From Pseudomonas graminis (GTDB lineage: Bacteria > Pseudomonadota > Gammaproteobacteria > Pseudomonadales > Pseudomonadaceae), in assembly GCF_001705435.1 (NCBI RefSeq), contig NZ_MDEN01000069.1, forward strand, positions 186,001-250,000: a stretch of 64,000 nucleotides of DNA. Reading direction: 5' to 3'. Made by a program: the position numbers and the translations under genes. Under the pieces are notes generated by a model, which saw nothing but the letters and a program-made list of their open reading frames with translations, was not told the DNA's origin and ran no database searches. The stretch's first letter is position 1. Each line of letters opens with the position of its first letter. Shown in pieces: positions 51,108-59,023 of the stretch.

Positions 51108-52457
51108 ATGACCACTCGTATCCTGACCGGTATCACCACCACCGGCACACCGCACCTGGGCAACTACGCCGGCGCCATCCGCCCGGCCATCGTTGCCAGC
51201 CGCCAAAGCGATGCCGACTCTTTCTACTTTCTGGCTGACTACCACGCGCTGATCAAATGCGATGACCCGCTGCGCATTCAGCGCTCGCGTCTGGAAATCG
51301 CCGCGACCTGGCTCGCGGCAGGGCTGGACGTCGAGCGCGTGACGTTCTATCGCCAGTCCGACATTCCGGAAATTCCCGAACTGACCTGGCTGCTGACCTG
51401 CGTGGCCGGCAAGGGCCTGCTCAACCGCGCCCATGCCTACAAGGCGTCGGTGGACAAGAACGTCGAAGCCGGCGAAGACCCGGACGCCGGTATTACCATG
51501 GGCCTGTTCAGCTATCCCGTGCTGATGGCCGCTGACATCCTGATGTTCAACGCCCATCAAGTGCCTGTCGGCCGCGATCAGATCCAGCACGTCGAGATGG
51601 CGCGCGACATCGGTCAGCGCTTCAATCACCTGTTCGGTAACGGCAAAGAGTTCTTTGTAATGCCGGAAGCGCTTATCGAAGAAAGCGTCGCGACGCTGCC
51701 TGGCCTGGACGGTCGCAAGATGTCGAAGAGCTACGACAACACCGTCCCGCTGTTCACCAGCGCCAAAGACATGAAGGACGCGATCTCGCGCATCGTCACT
51801 GACTCGCGTCTGCCAGGCGAAGCCAAGGATCCGGACACGTCGCACCTGTTCACGCTGTACCAGGCATTCGCCAGTAAAGAGCAAGGCGACGAGTTCCGCA
51901 CCGACCTGTTGCAGGGGTTGGGTTGGGGCGACGCCAAGCAACGCCTGTTCCAGTTGCTGGACGCGGAGTTGGGCGAAGCCCGCGAGCATTACCATCGCCT
52001 GATCGAGCGCCCCGCCGACCTGGAAGACATCCTGCAAGCGGGCGCCGAGAAGGCCCGTCGTGTGGCCACGCCGTTTCTGGGCGAACTGCGTGAAGCGGTC
52101 GGCCTGCGTTCATTCCGCACCGCCGCGCAAACCGTCACGTCGACCAAGAAGAAGGCCGGCAAAGGCCCGCGCTTCGTCAGTTTCCGTGAAGACGACGGCA
52201 GTTTCCGTTTCCGGTTGCTGGCGGCCGATGGCGAGCAACTGCTGCTGTCGCGCCACTTCGCAGACGGCAAGGCGGCCGGCGCCGTGACCAAACAGCTGCA
52301 GCAGGGCGGTGAGCTGGACATTCGGCCCGAAGGCGATGCCTTCACCTTGTGGCTGAGTGACACCTGTGTCGCCGACGGCCCGGCGTTCGCCGATGCCGCC
52401 GCCCGTGACGCCGCGATCGAGAGCCTGAAACTGGCGCTCGCGCCACAACAGGATTAA
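51108..52457 (+). CDS. trpS: Tryptophanyl-tRNA synthetase with C-terminal extension
   Basis: TrpRS charges tRNA-Trp. The 449-residue protein has a class I catalytic core with the HIGH-like TGTPHLGN near residue 11 and the KMSKS loop (RKMSKSYDN) near 204. The core normally ends near residue 335. Here about 100 more residues follow, with a linker of KKKAGKGP and a domain FVSFREDDGSFRFRLL, then DGEQLLLSRHFADGKAA, which resembles the YegP/DUF1508 fold. Pseudomonas TrpRS is known to be long, so this is likely genuine. The function of the extension is unknown. Confidence 0.94.
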   Translation: MTTRILTGITTTGTPHLGNYAGAIRPAIVASRQSDADSFYFLADYHALIKCDDPLRIQRSRLEIAATWLAAGLDVERVTFYRQSDIPEIPELTWLLTCVAGKGLLNRAHAYKASVDKNVEAGEDPDAGITMGLFSYPVLMAADILMFNAHQVPVGRDQIQHVEMARDIGQRFNHLFGNGKEFFVMPEALIEESVATLPGLDGRKMSKSYDNTVPLFTSAKDMKDAISRIVTDSRLPGEAKDPDTSHLFTLYQAFASKEQGDEFRTDLLQGLGWGDAKQRLFQLLDAELGEAREHYHRLIERPADLEDILQAGAEKARRVATPFLGELREAVGLRSFRTAAQTVTSTKKKAGKGPRFVSFREDDGSFRFRLLAADGEQLLLSRHFADGKAAGAVTKQLQQGGELDIRPEGDAFTLWLSDTCVADGPAFADAAARDAAIESLKLALAPQQD

Positions 52458-52470
52458 TTGCCATTCCAAT

Positions 52471-52500
52471 GGGCCGTCGCTACAGTGACGGCCCGTTTTT
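52471..52500 (+). terminator. Rho-independent terminator after trpS
   Basis: GGGCCGTC-N8-GACGGCCC followed by G and five T residues, directly before the zapE gene. Confidence 0.85.
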
Positions 52501-52518
52501 GCTCCCTTGCAAGCGACT

Positions 52519-53613
52519 ATGACCCCTCTAGAACGATACCAAGCTGACCTGAAGCGTCCGGACTTTTTCCACGACGCCGCGCAAGAGAATGCTGTGCGCC
52601 ATCTGCAGCGTCTGTACGACGATCTGGTCGCCGCCCATGACCGCAAGCCGGGATTGCTGGGCAAGCTGTTCGGCAAGAAAGAAGCCCCGATTGTGAAGGG
52701 GCTGTATTTCTGGGGCGGTGTGGGCCGGGGCAAGACCTACCTGGTCGACACCTTCTTCGAGGCGCTGCCGTTTGAAGACAAGACGCGCACGCACTTCCAC
52801 CGCTTCATGAAGCGTGTGCACGAGGAAATGAAAAACCTCAAGGGCGAGAAGAACCCGCTGACCCTGATCGCCAAGCAGTTTTCCGAGGAAGCGCGGGTGA
52901 TCTGTTTCGACGAATTCTTCGTATCGGACATCACCGACGCGATGATCCTCGGCACGCTGATGGAAGAGCTGTTCAAGAACGGCGTGACCCTGGTCGCGAC
53001 GTCGAACATCGTTCCCGACGGCCTGTACAAGGACGGTTTGCAGCGTGCGCGCTTCCTGCCGGCGATTGCGCTGATCAAGCAGAACACCGAGATCGTCAAC
53101 GTCGACAGCGGCGTCGACTATCGCCTGCGCCATCTTGAGCAAGCGGAGCTGTTCCACTTCCCGCTGAACGAAGCGGCAGAGGAGAGCCTGCGCAAGAGCT
53201 TCCGTGCGTTGACCCCGGAATGCACCAAGGCCATCGAGAACGATGTGCTGATCATCGAGAATCGGCAGATCAAGGCGATCCGTACCTGCGACGATGTGGC
53301 GTGGTTCGACTTCCGTGAGCTGTGCGATGGCCCGCGTAGCCAGAACGACTACATCGAACTCGGCAAGATCTTCCATGCGGTGCTGCTCAGCGGCGTGGAG
53401 CAGATGAGCGTGACCACGGACGACATCGCGCGTCGGTTCATCAACATGGTCGACGAGTTCTACGACCGCAACGTCAAGTTGATCATCTCGGCGGAAGTCG
53501 AATTGAAAGACCTGTACACCGGCGGCCGCCTGAACTTCGAATTCCAGCGCACGCTCAGCCGATTGCTGGAAATGCAGTCCCACGAATTTCTGTCGCGGGC
53601 GCATAAGCCCTAG
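52519..53613 (+). CDS. zapE: Cell division ATPase ZapE (AFG1 family)
   Basis: A 364-residue AAA+ ATPase of the AFG1/ZapE family. Walker A is GGVGRGKTY near residue 70, Walker B is VICFDEFFVSD near 130, and the family region RFLPAIALIKQNTEIVNVDSGVDYR follows (given in part by its first residues). In E. coli ZapE interacts with FtsZ under stress; mitochondrial AFG1 acts in protein quality control. The ATG at 52519 is used (52507 is a TTG). Its TAG stop adjoins repeat copy 4, and the next gene is convergent. Confidence 0.92.
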   Translation: MTPLERYQADLKRPDFFHDAAQENAVRHLQRLYDDLVAAHDRKPGLLGKLFGKKEAPIVKGLYFWGGVGRGKTYLVDTFFEALPFEDKTRTHFHRFMKRVHEEMKNLKGEKNPLTLIAKQFSEEARVICFDEFFVSDITDAMILGTLMEELFKNGVTLVATSNIVPDGLYKDGLQRARFLPAIALIKQNTEIVNVDSGVDYRLRHLEQAELFHFPLNEAAEESLRKSFRALTPECTKAIENDVLIIENRQIKAIRTCDDVAWFDFRELCDGPRSQNDYIELGKIFHAVLLSGVEQMSVTTDDIARRFINMVDEFYDRNVKLIISAEVELKDLYTGGRLNFEFQRTLSRLLEMQSHEFLSRAHKP

Positions 53614-53616
53614 GCG

Positions 53617-53697
53617 GGAGCTGCAAGCTTCAAGCGGAAAGCTGCAAGAGGAGATCTCGCTCACCTGCAGCTTGAAGCTTGCCGCATGAAGCTGCTG
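53617..53697. repeat. Dispersed stop-codon-associated repeat, copy 4
   Basis: GCAAGCTTCAAGC (53623-53635) pairs perfectly with GCTTGAAGCTTGC (53670-53682), 13 bases. The element fills the whole gap between the zapE stop (53611-53613) and the stop of the convergent regulator gene (53698), so it may act as a bidirectional 3' end structure. Confidence 0.7.
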
Positions 53698-54693
53698 TCA
53701 GGCCGCCTGCTGGAACTGCTGCCGGTACTGGTTGGGCGACAGGTCGGTATGTTGACGGAACAGCCGTGCGAAGAAACTGGCGTCGTCGTAGCCCACTTCG
53801 TAGCTGATGGTCTTGATGCTCTTGCGTGAGCCTGACAGCAAGCCCTTTGCGGTTTCGATGCGCAGGCGTTGCAGGTAATGCAGCGGCTTGTCGCCCGTTG
53901 CGGTCTGGAAGCGGCGCATGAAGTTGCGGATGCTCATGCCGTGCTCGCGGGCTACATCCTCGAAACGGAATTTGTCGGCGAAGTGTTCTTCGAGCCAGTG
54001 CTGGATCTGCAGGATGATCACGTCCTGGTGCAGCTTTTGCCCACCAAAACCAATCCGTCCCGGTGCGTAGCTGCGTTGCACTTCGTAGAGAATGTCGCGG
54101 GCGACGGTCTGCGCAACATGGGCGCCGCAGAAGCGCTCGATCAGGTAGATATAAAGATCACACGCTGAGATCGTGCCGCCTGCGCAATACAGGTTATCGG
54201 CGTCGGTGAGGTGCTTTTCCTGATTCAGCAGCACGTTCGGAAAACGCTCGGCGAATTCGTTGAAAAACCGCCAGTAGGTGGTCGCCTCCTTGCCGTCGAG
54301 CAGCCCCGCATCCCCAAGCCAGAACACACCGCTGGCCTCACCGCAGAGCACAGCGCCGCGCGCATGTTGCTCGCGCAGCCACGGCAGGATTTGCGGATAG
54401 CGCTCGCGCAGGGTGTCGAAGTCTTCGACGAAAGCGGGAAGGATGATGATGTCGCTGTGTTCAAGCACACCGTCTACAGGGATCACGACGTCGCTGAAAC
54501 TGCGAACTTCCTTTCCGTCCGGGCTGACCAGTCGGGTTTCGAAGGCCGGCTTGAAGCCCTGCCCCAACTGCTTGCCGTAGCGCAGGCTGGCGAGGTGAAA
54601 GAAGTCTTTGGCTTGCATGAGCGTGGACGCAAAAATGCCATCAATCGCAAGAATGCTGACACGCCGCAATGGCGTGTTGGGTTGGATAGACAT
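53698..54693 (-). CDS. GlxA-family AraC-type transcriptional regulator
   Basis: A 331-residue regulator. The N-terminal half is a DJ-1/PfpI-like domain (about 10-195; with AVLCGEASGVFWLGDAGLL), the class seen in GlxA/GbdR/CdhR proteins that sense amines or metabolites. The C-terminal AraC domain (about 230-325) has two helix-turn-helices, ending in SYEVGYDDASFFARLFRQH and LSPNQYRQQF. The effector is unknown. It is divergent from the acyl-CoA dehydrogenase gene (145-base gap), which makes that gene a candidate target. It is convergent with zapE. Confidence 0.88.
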   Translation of the reverse strand: MSIQPNTPLRRVSILAIDGIFASTLMQAKDFFHLASLRYGKQLGQGFKPAFETRLVSPDGKEVRSFSDVVIPVDGVLEHSDIIILPAFVEDFDTLRERYPQILPWLREQHARGAVLCGEASGVFWLGDAGLLDGKEATTYWRFFNEFAERFPNVLLNQEKHLTDADNLYCAGGTISACDLYIYLIERFCGAHVAQTVARDILYEVQRSYAPGRIGFGGQKLHQDVIILQIQHWLEEHFADKFRFEDVAREHGMSIRNFMRRFQTATGDKPLHYLQRLRIETAKGLLSGSRKSIKTISYEVGYDDASFFARLFRQHTDLSPNQYRQQFQQAA

Positions 54694-54838
54694 AGTCTTT
54701 TGTTCTTATATGGGAAAGTGGTCAAGCAACGGCGTGATCGTCTTATTTTTTGTCGGATGTGTCCAGTGTCGCCGTCAACCGGCTGCGCCTACGCTCTGCT
54801 GAAGTTTTGTCCGACAATCCTTCGCGCCAGGTGCAGCC

Positions 54839-55975
54839 ATGCTCGCCAGAACACTCTTCAGCTCAGAACACGAACTGTTCCGTAACAGCGTCCGCAAGTT
54901 CTTCGAACAGCACGCGGTGCCGTTTCATGCCCAGTGGGAGAAGCAGGGCCACATCGACCGTACGCTGTGGAACCGGGCGGGGGAGCAGGGCATGTTGTGT
55001 TCGCACCTGCCGGAAGAGTACGGCGGCATGGGCGCGGACTTCCTCTACACCACGGTGGTGATCGAGGAAATCTCTCGCCTCGGCCTGACCGGTATCGGGT
55101 TCTCTCTGCATTCGGATATCGTCGCGCCGTACATCCTCCACTACGGAAGTGAGGCGCTGAAGCTCCAATATTTGCCCAAGCTGGTGTCGGGGGAGCTGGT
55201 GACCGCCATCGCGATGACCGAACCGGGCGCGGGGTCCGACCTGCAAGGGGTCAAGACCACCGCAGTGCTGGATGGCGACGAGTACATCATCAATGGTTCG
55301 AAAACCTTCATCACCAACGGGTTTCTCGCTGATCTGGTGATTGTCGTCGCGAAGACTGATCCCGGTGCAGGCGCGAAGGGCACCAGCCTGTTTGTCGTGG
55401 AGGCGGGCACGCCCGGTTTTGCGAAGGGCAAGCGATTGGAAAAGGTCGGCATGAAGGCGCAGGACACGTCGGAATTGTTCTTCCAGGACGTGAGAGTGCC
55501 CAAGGAGAACCTGCTGGGTCAGGCCGGGATGGGTTTCGCGTATTTGATGCAGGAGCTCCCGCAGGAGCGCCTGACGGTCGCCATCGGCGCCATTGCCTCC
55601 GCCGAAGCGGCCTTGCAATGGACGCTCGACTACACGCGGGAGCGCAAGGCGTTTGGCAAGGCCATCATCGATTTTCAGAACACCCGCTTCAAACTGGCCG
55701 AAATCGCCACTGAAGTTCAGATTGGTCGTACGTTCATTGATCGGTGCCTGGAGTTGCACCTGGAAGGGAAGCTGGATGTGCCCACGGCGGCCATGGCGAA
55801 ATACTGGTCAACTGACCTGCAATGCAAGGTGCTGGACGAATGCGTGCAGCTGCATGGCGGCTACGGCTTCATGTGGGAATACCCGATCGCCCGGGCGTGG
55901 GCCGATGCGCGGGTGCAGCGGATTTATGCCGGGACCAACGAAATCATGAAAGAGATCATTGCCCGGTCTCTGTGA
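54839..55975 (+). CDS. Acyl-CoA dehydrogenase (long-chain/ACADL-like)
   Basis: A 378-residue flavoprotein that desaturates acyl-CoA in beta-oxidation. It contains ITNGFLADLVIVVAKTD near residue 155, the flavin-binding segment AMTEPGAGSDLQGVKT near 125, the helix G QELPQERLTVAIGAIASAE near 235 and the C-terminal IYAGTNEIMKEIIARSL. The C-terminal Ala replaces the Glu of medium-chain enzymes (IYEGT), so the catalytic base should be the Glu in LPQERL, as in long-chain ACADL. It is transcribed away from the GlxA-type regulator gene, its possible controller. A REP pair follows it. Confidence 0.9.
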   Translation: MLARTLFSSEHELFRNSVRKFFEQHAVPFHAQWEKQGHIDRTLWNRAGEQGMLCSHLPEEYGGMGADFLYTTVVIEEISRLGLTGIGFSLHSDIVAPYILHYGSEALKLQYLPKLVSGELVTAIAMTEPGAGSDLQGVKTTAVLDGDEYIINGSKTFITNGFLADLVIVVAKTDPGAGAKGTSLFVVEAGTPGFAKGKRLEKVGMKAQDTSELFFQDVRVPKENLLGQAGMGFAYLMQELPQERLTVAIGAIASAEAALQWTLDYTRERKAFGKAIIDFQNTRFKLAEIATEVQIGRTFIDRCLELHLEGKLDVPTAAMAKYWSTDLQCKVLDECVQLHGGYGFMWEYPIARAWADARVQRIYAGTNEIMKEIIARSL

Positions 55976-56043
55976 AGTCGGGACTGATCCTGAGAGAACC
56001 TTCGGCTTTCAGACCCTACTCGGTCTCACAGCGCATACGGCCC

Positions 56044-56153
56044 CTGTGGGAGTGAGCTTGCTCACGAAGACGGTATACCAGCTGTTGGAAAGCAGCGGAT
56101 GTATCGGCCCTTTCGCGAGCAAGGGGGAGCGCCACTCCGGTCGCTCCCACAAG
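56044..56153. repeat. REP pair, GTGGGAGCGAGCTTGCTCGC type
   Basis: GTGGGAGTGAGCTTGCTCACGAAG (given by its core, 56046-56069) faces TTCGCGAGCAAGGGGGAGC and CGCTCCCACAAG (56111-56153), with an inserted GC-rich stretch in the right unit. It fills the space between the acyl-CoA dehydrogenase gene and the convergent aldo/keto reductase gene. Confidence 0.8.
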
Positions 56154-56179
56154 TCAATCAGCTATCAGGCAATCACCGA

Positions 56180-57217
56180 TCACGGCGCAGGATTCGGCTG
56201 ATCCTTGTGAATCGCTTCAATGCCCGCCAGCACTTCATCCGACAGCACCAGTTCCGCGCTCGCCAAGTTGCTTTCCAGCTGCTCGAGCGTCGTTGCACCG
56301 ATGATGTTGCTGGTCACGAAGCTGCGGCTGGTCACGAACGCCAGCGCCATTTGCGCGGGATCAAGACCGTGCTCACGCGCCAGCGCAACGTAGCGCGCGC
56401 AGGCCGCTTCCGATTGCGGATTGAAGTAGCGCGTGAAGCGGCTGTACAGGCTCAAACGGCCCTTGGCAGGGCGAGCGCCGTCGGCATATTTGCCGGACAA
56501 CATGCCGAACGCCATAGGCGAGTAGGCCAGCAGGCCGCACTGCTCGCGAATCGCCACTTCCGCCAGACCCACCTCGAAGCTGCGGTTGAGCAGGTTGTAG
56601 GGGTTCTGAATAGACACCGGGCGCGTCAGGCCATGGGCGTCGGATTCAGCGAGAAACTTCATGGTGCCCCACGGCGTTTCGTTTGACAGACCGACGTGGC
56701 GGATCTTGCCGGCCTTGACCTGCTCGTCCAGCGCTTCGAGCACTTCCAGCAGCGGGGTGAAGTGCTCCTCGCTGTGGTTGTAACCCAGCTTGCCGAAGAA
56801 GTTGGTGCTGCGCTCAGGCCAGTGCAGTTGATACAGATCGAGGTAATCGGTCTGCAGGCGTTTGAGGCTGGCATCCAGCGCCGCGACGATGTGATCGCGG
56901 TTGAATTTCAGCTGACCGTCACGGATGTAGTCGATGCCGTTGCCGGGACCGGCGATCTTGCTGGCGAGGATCCAGTCAGCGCGGTCGCCGCTCTGCTTGA
57001 ACCAGTTGCCGATGATGGTCTCGGTGCTGGCGTAGGTTTCTTTCTTCGGCGGGACCGGATACATCTCGGCGGTGTCGATGAAATTGATGCCGGCGGCCTT
57101 GGCCCGTTCGATCTGCGCGAAGGCCTCGGACTGGCTGTTCTGCTCGCCCCAGGTCATGGTGCCGAGGCAGATTGCGCTGACATTGAGGTCGGTTCTGCCC
57201 AGTTGGCGGTAGTCCAT
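56180..57217 (-). CDS. Aldo/keto reductase (Tas family)
   Basis: A 345-residue NADP-linked oxidoreductase. The ATG at 57217 has a strong CAGGAG site and begins MDYRQLGRTDLNVSAICLG. The longer open frame from 57394 runs through the rplM upstream region and is rejected. The catalytic tetrad is visible: Asp and Tyr in FIDTAEMY near residue 48, Lys in ILASKI near 80 and His in YQLHWPE near 130. Tas-type proteins share KETYASTETIIGNWFK near 60. The substrate is unknown. The gene is divergent from rplM; a 7-2-7 palindrome lies in the space between. Confidence 0.88.
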   Translation of the reverse strand: MDYRQLGRTDLNVSAICLGTMTWGEQNSQSEAFAQIERAKAAGINFIDTAEMYPVPPKKETYASTETIIGNWFKQSGDRADWILASKIAGPGNGIDYIRDGQLKFNRDHIVAALDASLKRLQTDYLDLYQLHWPERSTNFFGKLGYNHSEEHFTPLLEVLEALDEQVKAGKIRHVGLSNETPWGTMKFLAESDAHGLTRPVSIQNPYNLLNRSFEVGLAEVAIREQCGLLAYSPMAFGMLSGKYADGARPAKGRLSLYSRFTRYFNPQSEAACARYVALAREHGLDPAQMALAFVTSRSFVTSNIIGATTLEQLESNLASAELVLSDEVLAGIEAIHKDQPNPAP

Positions 57218-57380
57218 TTGGCTCTCCTGTTTAAAAGAGCCATAAAAGCAGGTTGAAATTTTTTTCGCAATCTGCATAATTCCGCTCCTCTTTGTCGCTG
57301 GAGTGATGCCCGGCGACAAAAGAAACCGCTGCGATCGAACGCGCTGACCCGAGCCCCCTATAGCGTTCGTGCCCGGCGGC

Positions 57381-57396
57381 CTTTGACTTGTCAAAG
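57381..57396. promoter_or_regulatory. Palindrome upstream of rplM
   Basis: CTTTGAC-TT-GTCAAAG, with perfect 7-base arms, 62 bases before the rplM ATG and containing a -35-like TTGACT. It may be the rplM promoter core or an operator; no matching -10 at normal spacing was certain. Confidence 0.35.
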
Positions 57397-57457
57397 ACCG
57401 TACTAATGAGTATGCTCCGCCGTCTATTTTTCAGGGCGGCCTTTGAGGCTATAAAGA

Positions 57458-57886
57458 ATGAAAACTTTTACCGCTAAACCGGAAACAGTAAAGCGCGACT
57501 GGTTCGTCGTCGACGCTGCTGGTCAGACCCTGGGTCGTCTGGCCACTGAAATCGCGAGCCGTCTGCGTGGCAAGCACAAGCCGGAATACACTCCGCACGT
57601 TGACACTGGCGACTACATCGTCGTGATCAATGCCGAGCAGATCCGTGTGACCGGTGCCAAGACCACCGACAAGATCTACTACTCTCACTCCGGTTTCCCG
57701 GGCGGGATCAAGTCGATCAACTTTGAAAAGCTGATCGCCAAAGCTCCTGAGCGCGTGATCGAGACCGCGGTCAAAGGCATGCTGCCTAAGAACCCGCTGG
57801 GTCGCGACATGTATCGTAAGCTGAAAGTCTATGCGGGCGCTGCACACCCTCATACTGCTCAGCAGCCCCAAGAACTGAAGTTTTAA
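57458..57886 (+). CDS. rplM: 50S ribosomal protein L13
   Basis: L13 is an early-assembly protein of the large subunit. The 142-residue protein starts MKTFTAKPETVKRDWFVVDA and contains GDYIVVINAEQIRVTG and MLPKNPLGRDMYRKLKVYAG, the normal L13 signatures. It precedes rpsI by 14 bases, the universal rplM-rpsI pair. Codon use is strongly biased, as expected for ribosomal genes. In E. coli L13 represses its own operon by binding the leader; a similar structure here was not identified. Confidence 0.97.
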   Translation: MKTFTAKPETVKRDWFVVDAAGQTLGRLATEIASRLRGKHKPEYTPHVDTGDYIVVINAEQIRVTGAKTTDKIYYSHSGFPGGIKSINFEKLIAKAPERVIETAVKGMLPKNPLGRDMYRKLKVYAGAAHPHTAQQPQELKF

Positions 57887-57900
57887 CGGAATAGTTCATT

Positions 57901-58293
57901 ATGTCGGCGACTCAAAATTACGGCACTGGCCGTCGCAAGACCGCAACCGCTCGCGTTTTCCTGCGTCCGGGTACCGGTAACATCTCCATCAACAACCGTT
58001 CCCTGGACTCGTTCTTCGGTCGCGAAACTGCCCGCATGGTAGTTCGTCAGCCGCTGGAACTGACTCAGACTGTCGAGAAATTCGACATCTACGTCACTGT
58101 CATCGGCGGTGGTGTGAGTGGTCAAGCTGGCGCAATCCGCCACGGTATCACCCGCGCTCTGATGCAATACGACGAAACCCTGCGCGGCGCTCTGCGCAAA
58201 GCAGGCTTTGTCACTCGCGATGCTCGCGAAGTTGAACGTAAGAAAGTCGGTCTGCGTAAAGCGCGTAAGCGTCCGCAGTACTCGAAGCGTTAA
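57901..58293 (+). CDS. rpsI: 30S ribosomal protein S9
   Basis: S9 sits in the head of the small subunit, its basic tail reaching the P-site tRNA. The 130-residue protein has YGTGRRKTATARVFLRPG at the N-terminus and ends with the conserved KKVGLRKARKRPQYSKR. It is co-transcribed with rplM and ends at a terminator at 58313. Codon bias is high. Length and tail are standard. Confidence 0.97.
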   Translation: MSATQNYGTGRRKTATARVFLRPGTGNISINNRSLDSFFGRETARMVVRQPLELTQTVEKFDIYVTVIGGGVSGQAGAIRHGITRALMQYDETLRGALRKAGFVTRDAREVERKKVGLRKARKRPQYSKR

Positions 58294-58312
58294 TTCGCTT
58301 CCGTTCAAAAAG

Positions 58313-58348
58313 AACGCTCAGTTTCTATACGAAGCTGGGCGTTTTTTT
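58313..58348 (+). terminator. Rho-independent terminator after rpsI
   Basis: ACGCTCAG and CTGGGCGT pair (one G-T), with inner TTC-GAA pairs, followed by seven T residues. Confidence 0.88.
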
Positions 58349-58429
58349 ATGGCTGTCTTTTATGGCTGTCGTTTATTGATTTCGAGGGCCTGATCAAGGA
58401 GATCTCGGATGCTGACGGGAGAGGGCGCA

Positions 58430-59023
58430 ATGGGCAATGACGGTGTTAACACGGCCCGGCGTCGCTTCCTCGTGACAGCCACGTCTGTGGTAGGCGCAGC
58501 TGGAGCGGTCGGCGCCGCCGTGCCATTTGTGGGTTCATGGTTCCCCAGTGCCAAAGCCAGGGCGGCGGGAGCGCCTGTCAAAGTCAACATCAGCAAGATC
58601 GAGCCGGGCCAGCAGATGATCGCTCAATGGCGCGGTCAGCCGGTGTTCATTGTCCGTCGCACGCCCGAGATCCTGTCCAGTCTGAGCAAGCTTATCGGCG
58701 AACTGTCCGACCCTGATTCAAAGGATTCCATCCAGCCTGCCTATGTCGATCCGGTTGTCCGTTCAATCCGGCCTGACATCCTGCTGTTGATCGGCATCTG
58801 TACCCATCTCGGCTGCTCGCCTACGTTTCGGCCCGAAGTCGCCCCGGTCGACCTGGGCAAAGATTGGGTCGGCGGATATTTCTGCCCTTGTCACGGCTCC
58901 AGGTACGACCTTGCCGGACGCGTCTACAGGGCGCAGCCTGCACCGCTGAATCTGCCAGTGCCCCCGCATTCCTACGAGTCGGACTCAATCATCGTCATTG
59001 GTGTGGATCAGGAGAAAGCGTGA
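58430..59023 (+). CDS. petA: Ubiquinol-cytochrome c reductase, Rieske iron-sulfur subunit
   Basis: The Rieske protein of the cytochrome bc1 complex. The ATG at 58430 (MGNDGVNTARRRFLV) gives 197 residues; one at 58409 is in frame but less usual. The N-terminus carries a twin-arginine motif (RRRFLVTA) and one membrane anchor, then the cluster-binding CTHLGC and CPCHGS boxes. It passes electrons from ubiquinol to cytochrome c1. petB starts in its stop codon region (one-base overlap, TGATG), so the three pet genes form one operon. Confidence 0.96.
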   Translation: MGNDGVNTARRRFLVTATSVVGAAGAVGAAVPFVGSWFPSAKARAAGAPVKVNISKIEPGQQMIAQWRGQPVFIVRRTPEILSSLSKLIGELSDPDSKDSIQPAYVDPVVRSIRPDILLLIGICTHLGCSPTFRPEVAPVDLGKDWVGGYFCPCHGSRYDLAGRVYRAQPAPLNLPVPPHSYESDSIIVIGVDQEKA

